10,047 bases of DNA from Proteiniphilum sp. (GTDB taxonomy: Bacteria; Bacteroidota; Bacteroidia; Bacteroidales; Dysgonomonadaceae): the NCBI GenBank assembly GCA_016649795.1, contig JAENWZ010000065.1, positions 1 through 10,047 of the forward strand. Reading direction: 5' to 3'. Positions 6,956 to 10,047 of the stretch are shown in pieces. The notes under the pieces were generated by a model that saw nothing but the letters and a program-made list of their open reading frames with translations, did no database searches and was not told the DNA's origin. The position numbers and the translations under genes were made by a program. Within the stretch, counting starts at the first letter, position 1, and each line of letters opens with the position of its first letter.

Positions 6956-8308
6956 ATGGACAAAAGAAAAAAATTCATGCTCCCTGATACGGAGATACCC
7001 ACGCAGTGGTACAACATCACCGCCGAGATGAAAAACAAACCGCTACCCATGATTAACCCGCAGACAAAAGAACCGCTGAAAGCGGAAGATCTCTATCCTC
7101 TCTTCTCGGAAGAGTTATCCAGGCAGGAGGTCAACAACAGCGATGTATGGATCGATATCCCGGAAGAGGTAAGAGAGAAGTATAAGATATACCGCCCGAC
7201 ACCGCTGGTACGCGCCAGGGAGCTTGAAAAAGCACTCGATACACCGGCGCACATATACTTCAAGAACGAAAGCGTGAGTCCCGTAGGATCACACAAGCTC
7301 AATTCGGCACTGCCACAGGCCTATTATAACAAGATTGAAGGCACAACAAACATCACCACCGAAACAGGAGCAGGTCAGTGGGGTACAGCTCTCGCTTTTG
7401 CTGCGAAAACATTTGGGCTGGAGCTGGCAGTCTACATGGTGAAGATCAGCTACGAACAAAAACCTTATCGTCGTTCACTCATGCAGACATGGGGTGCACA
7501 GGTGATTGCCTCGCCCAGTATGTCGACCAAGGCAGGTCGCAAGATCATCACCGAGCATCCCAACTATCAGGGTAGCCTCGGTACCGCTATATCTGAAGCT
7601 ATTGAGCTGGCCATGCAGACACCCAACTGCAAGTACACGCTGGGGAGCGTGCTGAACCATGTATCGCTGCATCAGACCATCATCGGGCTGGAAGCAGAGA
7701 AGCAGATGGCGATGGCCGAAGAGTACCCCGACGTAGTGATAGGCTGTTTTGGCGGCGGCTCCAACTTCTCCGGTATCTCATTCCCCTTCCTTCGTCACAA
7801 CCTCGAAGGAAAAACAACCACACGCTTTGTTGCAGCCGAACCGGCTTCCTGCCCGAAGCTTACCCGGGGACGTTTTCAGTATGATTACGGTGATGAAACA
7901 GGTTACACACCACTGATCCCCATGTACACGCTGGGACATAAGTTTGCCCCCGCTAACATCCATGCCGGCGGTCTCCGTTATCATGGTGCAGGAAGTATCG
8001 TAAGCCAGCTGCTGAAAGACGGATTTTTGGAAGCGATAGCTATCAAACAGCTGGAGACTTTCGAGGCAGGAATACTCTTTGCACGTACCGAAGGGATCAT
8101 CCCCGCACCTGAATCGACACATGCCATCGCCGTTGCCATCAGGGAGGCACTGCAGGCCAAAGAAGAGGGCAAAAAGAGGGTGATCCTCTTCAATCTTTCC
8201 GGTCACGGCCTGGTAGACATGAGCGCTTATGATCAGTATCTTGCCGGTGACCTGACCAACCACGAAGTAACCGATGAGGATATCAGTAAGATACTGGATG
8301 AAAACTAA
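6956..8308 (+). CDS. trpB: TrpB2-type tryptophan synthase beta-like PLP enzyme
   Basis: The protein has 450 residues, longer than classical TrpB (about 400) and typical of the TrpB2 class. The PLP lysine is Lys114 in VSPVGSHKLNSA. The catalytic glutamate is Glu136 in TTETGAGQWGTALA. The glycine-rich phosphate loop is GCFGGGSN (263-270), and LSGHG (414-418) is the TrpB2 form of the residue set that contacts the pyridine nitrogen. The N-terminal extension (PDTEIPTQWYNI, then PTPLVRA) is also TrpB2-like. The family reaction is indole plus serine (or phosphoserine) to tryptophan. No trpA or other trp gene is near, so the enzyme probably uses free indole or has another role. The start at 6956 follows maeB by 30 nt with no promoter seen between them, which points to co-transcription. 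Confidence 0.93.
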   Translation: MDKRKKFMLPDTEIPTQWYNITAEMKNKPLPMINPQTKEPLKAEDLYPLFSEELSRQEVNNSDVWIDIPEEVREKYKIYRPTPLVRARELEKALDTPAHIYFKNESVSPVGSHKLNSALPQAYYNKIEGTTNITTETGAGQWGTALAFAAKTFGLELAVYMVKISYEQKPYRRSLMQTWGAQVIASPSMSTKAGRKIITEHPNYQGSLGTAISEAIELAMQTPNCKYTLGSVLNHVSLHQTIIGLEAEKQMAMAEEYPDVVIGCFGGGSNFSGISFPFLRHNLEGKTTTRFVAAEPASCPKLTRGRFQYDYGDETGYTPLIPMYTLGHKFAPANIHAGGLRYHGAGSIVSQLLKDGFLEAIAIKQLETFEAGILFARTEGIIPAPESTHAIAVAIREALQAKEEGKKRVILFNLSGHGLVDMSAYDQYLAGDLTNHEVTDEDISKILDEN

Positions 8309-8384
8309 TTAGACAGACACTGTAGGGGAGTATCAGGAAGGTGTGTAAATTGTGGACAATAGCATCAAAATATGTCACAAAATA
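8309..8384. other. Non-coding spacer after trpB2 with one short palindrome
   Basis: No gene and no convincing terminator for the maeB-trpB2 transcript is visible here. The only structure I see is ATTGT-gg-ACAAT (8349-8360), a 12-bp inverted repeat about 25 bp before the -33 box of the next promoter, where an activator or repressor could bind. GGGGAGTA at 8325-8332 is discussed among the rejected items. Confidence 0.35.
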
Positions 8385-8395
8385 TTTGGATATTT
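8380..8395. repeat. Short inverted repeat around the -33 box of the leader promoter
   Basis: AAATAT (8380-8385), centre ttgg, ATATTT (8390-8395). The arms are perfect and the -33 TTTG lies at the centre, a position suitable for an operator. The sequence is all A/T in the arms, so chance is a real alternative. Confidence 0.3.
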
Positions 8396-8416
8396 CCCAC
8401 AGAGTACTTATCTTTG
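8385..8416 (+). promoter_or_regulatory. Bacteroidetes-type promoter of the leader and chromate-transporter pair
   Basis: TTTG (8385-8388), a 20-bp spacer, then TATCTTTG (8409-8416): both boxes and the spacing fit the -33/-7 consensus exactly. Transcription should start near 8420-8423, at the base of the first leader stem, about 270 nt before the first chrA-like start codon. Confidence 0.75.
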
Positions 8417-8425
8417 AAATATAAA

Positions 8426-8500
8426 ATGTATGAGTTATTGCCGCATTGGTCGTTTGGGAAACTCATCAATTACATTTTAGAAACCGAGACTCGTTTTTGA
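8426..8500 (+). CDS. Possible 24-codon leader reading frame
   Basis: ATG at 8426 opens 24 codons (starting MYELLPHW) ending at TGA 8498-8500. It begins only a few bases after the predicted transcription start, so it would be almost leaderless, and its codons lie in stem 1. It has no run of one amino acid that would suggest classical ribosome-mediated attenuation. It is listed because translation here would open stem 1; there is no direct evidence that it is used. Confidence 0.12.
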   Translation: MYELLPHWSFGKLINYILETETRF

Positions 8501-8624
8501 TATCGATGGCGGGCCGCATCCTTCGGGAATCCGATTTATCGGAACAGTGGATTACAAAGATATCAGGACACTCAAATCCTGTCACCAGGAGTTTCGTCAT
8601 ATTCCACCGATGCGGCTTCTTATA

Positions 8625-8677
8625 GAAAGCAGATTTGCAACAGATTACATCGAATTGCAATCTGCTTTCAATTTTTT
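8625..8677 (+). terminator. Intrinsic terminator-like hairpin just before the chrA-like pair
   Basis: GAAAGCAGATTTGCAA (8625-8640) pairs with TTGCAATCTGCTTTC (8655-8669): 15 pairs with one bulged T and a 14-nt loop. After two A residues comes TTTTTT (8672-8677). Its orientation would stop transcription coming from the promoter at 8385-8416 only 13 nt before the start codon at 8691, so expression of the transporters would depend on read-through. No other promoter is visible between it and the start codon. Confidence 0.7.
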
Positions 8678-8690
8678 ATCTCCTTTTATT

Positions 8691-9248
8691 ATGAGCAACA
8701 TCAAACAATATTGGGAGCTCTTCCTGGTCTTTTTTAAAATCGGCGCCTTCACTTTCGGCGGAGGTTATGCCATGATACCACTGATCCGCAATGAGGTGGT
8801 GAGTAAGAAGCTGTGGCTCGATGACGATGAGTTCATGGATATGCTCGCCATTGCGCAATCGATGCCCGGACCCATCGCCCTGAATACAGCCCTCTTTGTT
8901 GGAAACAAAAGGCTGGGCTTTAAAGGGAGTCTCTTCTCTGGTGCCGGCGTCATTCTCCCCTCTTTTATCATTATCCTTCTCGTCGCCGTGGTCTTCACTC
9001 AGTTCAAGGAGAACGCGGTGATTGGACGTATCTTCAAAGGGATACGCCCTGCTGTGGTGGCGCTTATTGCAGCACCTCTGCTCGGTTTGGGCAAGTCGGC
9101 AGGTGTGAACATAAAAAATATCTGGATTCCTTTGGTGGTGGCGCTATCGGTATGGCTGCTCAAGATCTCCCCCGTCTATATCATACTTGCTGCCATTCTT
9201 TTGGGGATATTCCATCTGATCTATCTGAAACAAATACTGAAAAAGTAA
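8691..9248 (+). CDS. chrA: Chromate-transporter (CHR) family protein, first half of a split pair
   Basis: From ATG 8691 the protein has 185 residues, the size of a short-chain CHR protein; long ChrA proteins are fused duplications of two such halves. Family motifs are FKIGAFTFGGGYAMIPLI (15-32) and MPGPIALNTA (58-67), followed by several membrane helices. CHR proteins of the long type export chromate from the cytoplasm; for short pairs both halves are needed, but the natural substrate in an anaerobe need not be chromate. The frame is open upstream to a stop at 8478, with a GTG at 8547, but homologues begin near the chosen ATG and the upstream part contains the terminator hairpin. No Shine-Dalgarno sequence is present before ATG 8691. 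The stop touches the ATG of the second half. Confidence 0.9.
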   Translation: MSNIKQYWELFLVFFKIGAFTFGGGYAMIPLIRNEVVSKKLWLDDDEFMDMLAIAQSMPGPIALNTALFVGNKRLGFKGSLFSGAGVILPSFIIILLVAVVFTQFKENAVIGRIFKGIRPAVVALIAAPLLGLGKSAGVNIKNIWIPLVVALSVWLLKISPVYIILAAILLGIFHLIYLKQILKK

Positions 9249-9812
9249 ATGGAACTCATCGATCTCTATCTTGCGCTGTTTGTCTCTTTCTTCAAAATAG
9301 GACTGTTTGGTTTTGGAGGAGGATATGCCATGCTACCGCTGATACAGCAGGAGGTGGTGGATGTGCACCAGTGGATAACGGTAGGTGATTTCACCGATAT
9401 TGTAGCCATCTCTCAGACCACACCGGGGCCTATCGCTTTTAATTCGGCTACCTACATAGGCTACTCGGCAGTAACGGAGATGGGGTTCGCCACCGGTTAC
9501 GGTGTGCTGGGCTCGGCCATCTGTACGCTCGCCGTGAGTTTGCCCTCGCTGATCATCATGACCATTGTCTGTGCATTTTTCTTCCGCCTCAAGAACAATC
9601 CCTGGATGCAGTCCTCCCTTTCGGTACTGAAACCGGCTATCATAGGACTGATCGCCTCTGCCGCGCTCATGCTGATGAACGGCTACAATTTTGTAGATTA
9701 TAAGAGCTGGATTATTTTTGGTGTGGTGCTGGCTGCATCACTTAAGAAGGTGGATCCCATCCTGTTGATCGTGCTCTCAGGTGTGGCGGGACTCTTTCTC
9801 TATCCGGCATAA
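9249..9812 (+). CDS. chrA: Chromate-transporter (CHR) family protein, second half of a split pair
   Basis: The protein has 187 residues and the same plan as the preceding one, with FGGGYAM at 22-28 and PGPIAFN at 59-65 at identical positions, so the two arose by duplication. It begins FKIGLFGFGGGYAMLPLIQQ and has about six membrane segments. Its ATG follows the TAA of the first half with no spacer, which suggests coupled synthesis of a 1:1 heterodimer in the inner membrane. The two halves of such pairs usually insert in opposite orientations. Transport of chromate is the family assumption; sulfate-like or other oxyanions remain possible. It ends 15 nt before the convergent gene on the other strand. 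Confidence 0.9.
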   Translation: MELIDLYLALFVSFFKIGLFGFGGGYAMLPLIQQEVVDVHQWITVGDFTDIVAISQTTPGPIAFNSATYIGYSAVTEMGFATGYGVLGSAICTLAVSLPSLIIMTIVCAFFFRLKNNPWMQSSLSVLKPAIIGLIASAALMLMNGYNFVDYKSWIIFGVVLAASLKKVDPILLIVLSGVAGLFLYPA

Positions 9813-9827
9813 AAATGCAGAAAACGA

Positions 9828-10047
9828 TCAGTCGCCCTCGTGCGGTGCTATTTTCACCTCTTCCTTAAGCTGCTCTGTTTTCACTTTCCCACCCCGGATA
9901 AGGAGCACCAGCAAAAAGAGAAACGGTACTCCCACAATCGCCCAGAACCACGCTTCGCCGTAAAAGGGGTCGTTGCTGTAGTCTATGTTGATATCAAGAT
10001 TCAAAGAGGCAATCTCTTCTGCAGCCATGGCAATGACTGTTGTGATC
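9828..10047 (-). CDS. Small membrane protein with a probable signal peptide, start outside the window
   Basis: The minus-strand frame ends with TGA at 9830-9828 and is open to the right edge. An ATG at 10028 would give 66 residues, but the codons before it read ITTVIA and join to MAAEE, which together look like the end of a signal peptide cleaved near Ala; the true start is therefore probably off-window. The visible part has an acidic exported segment (LNLDINIDYSNDPFYGEAWF), one membrane helix (about WAIVGVPFLFLLVLLI), and a charged tail (RGGKVKTEQLKEEVKI). I do not recognise the family. It is convergent with the chrA-like pair. Confidence 0.6.
   Translation of the reverse strand, partial: ITTVIAMAAEEIASLNLDINIDYSNDPFYGEAWFWAIVGVPFLFLLVLLIRGGKVKTEQLKEEVKIAPHEGD

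Larger units (their letters stand above)
8420..8677 (+). ncRNA. Candidate structured cis-regulatory leader RNA upstream of the chrA-like pair
   Basis: The transcript between the promoter and the terminator-like hairpin is about 255 nt with much pairing potential. Stem 1: TAAAATGT (8422-8429) with ACATTTTA (8472-8479), continuing as ATGAGTT (8430-8436) with AACTCAT (8460-8466), 15 pairs with a caatt bulge. Its 23-nt loop holds GCCGCATTGGT (8440-8450), complementary to ACCGATGCGGC (8606-8616) over 11 positions with one G-U pair. A rival partner GCCGCATC (8513-8520) pairs with GATGCGGC (8609-8616). Between them are small hairpins: CC-ttcg-GG (8520-8527), TCCGA-ttta-TCGGA (8530-8543), and TCCTG (8577-8581), which can pair with CAGGA on either side (8564-8568 or 8586-8590). 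The intrinsic terminator follows at once. I do not recognise a known riboswitch class, and the ligand is unknown. It could also be an independent small RNA. Confidence 0.5.

Noticed and set aside
8325..8332. GGGGAGTA, reminiscent of the 5' signature of the yybP-ykoY (manganese) riboswitch
   Set aside because: It lies upstream of the predicted promoter and I find no matching second conserved loop or closing stem downstream, so it is probably chance.
8422..8479. First leader stem as an intrinsic terminator
   Set aside because: It is not followed by a T-tract (AGAAACCG follows), so it is more likely a structural element of the leader.
9807..9818. GCAT-aaaa-ATGC hairpin at the end of the second chrA-like gene as a terminator
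   Set aside because: Four base pairs with no T-tract on either side is too weak to call.

Overview
The window looks like chromosomal DNA of a Bacteroidales bacterium, possibly of the Dysgonomonadaceae/Porphyromonadaceae type (Proteiniphilum, Petrimonas and relatives). This rests on the gene families present, on several promoters of the Bacteroidetes form (TTTG, about 20 bp, TAnnTTTG), and on the scarcity of Shine-Dalgarno sequences. The genus is an inference. No rRNA, tRNA, insertion sequence, prophage or CRISPR array is visible.

Left part, minus strand (1-3104). A TetR-family repressor (752-1366) is followed after 1 nt by a TolC-family outer-membrane efflux protein that runs off the left edge (1-750). 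This is the usual start of a repressor-tolC-adaptor-RND pump operon. A long inverted repeat at 1403-1437 covers the predicted tetR promoter, with the -33 box in its centre, which suggests autorepression. Upstream lies a second minus-strand pair: a LiaF-like membrane protein with a repeated FGG fold (2352-3104) and a four-helix membrane-anchored LytTR regulator (1469-2311). Its promoter carries a 16-bp-spaced direct repeat and a 12-bp palindrome (3105-3137).

Middle, plus strand (3297-8308). A lipoprotein with an OB-fold-like domain and a Cys-x3-Cys motif is translationally coupled to a DUF2461 protein. Next come a malic enzyme with a C-terminal phosphotransacetylase-like domain (maeB, 4622-6925) and, 30 nt later, a TrpB2-type PLP enzyme without trpA. 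The maeB upstream region has four GCACAAT-like heptamers spaced at exactly 21 bp.

Right part (8309-10047). A well-matched promoter (8385-8416) opens a leader of about 270 nt that ends in a strong intrinsic-terminator-like hairpin (8625-8677), only 13 nt before a split chromate-transporter-family pair (8691-9248 and 9249-9812, no gap between them). Inside the leader is a bulged 15-bp stem-loop whose loop contains an 11-nt segment complementary to the sequence just before the terminator. A second, nearer segment competes for the same target. This looks like an undescribed transcription-attenuating RNA element, and it is the most interesting item in the window. A small minus-strand membrane protein enters from the right edge (9828-10047).
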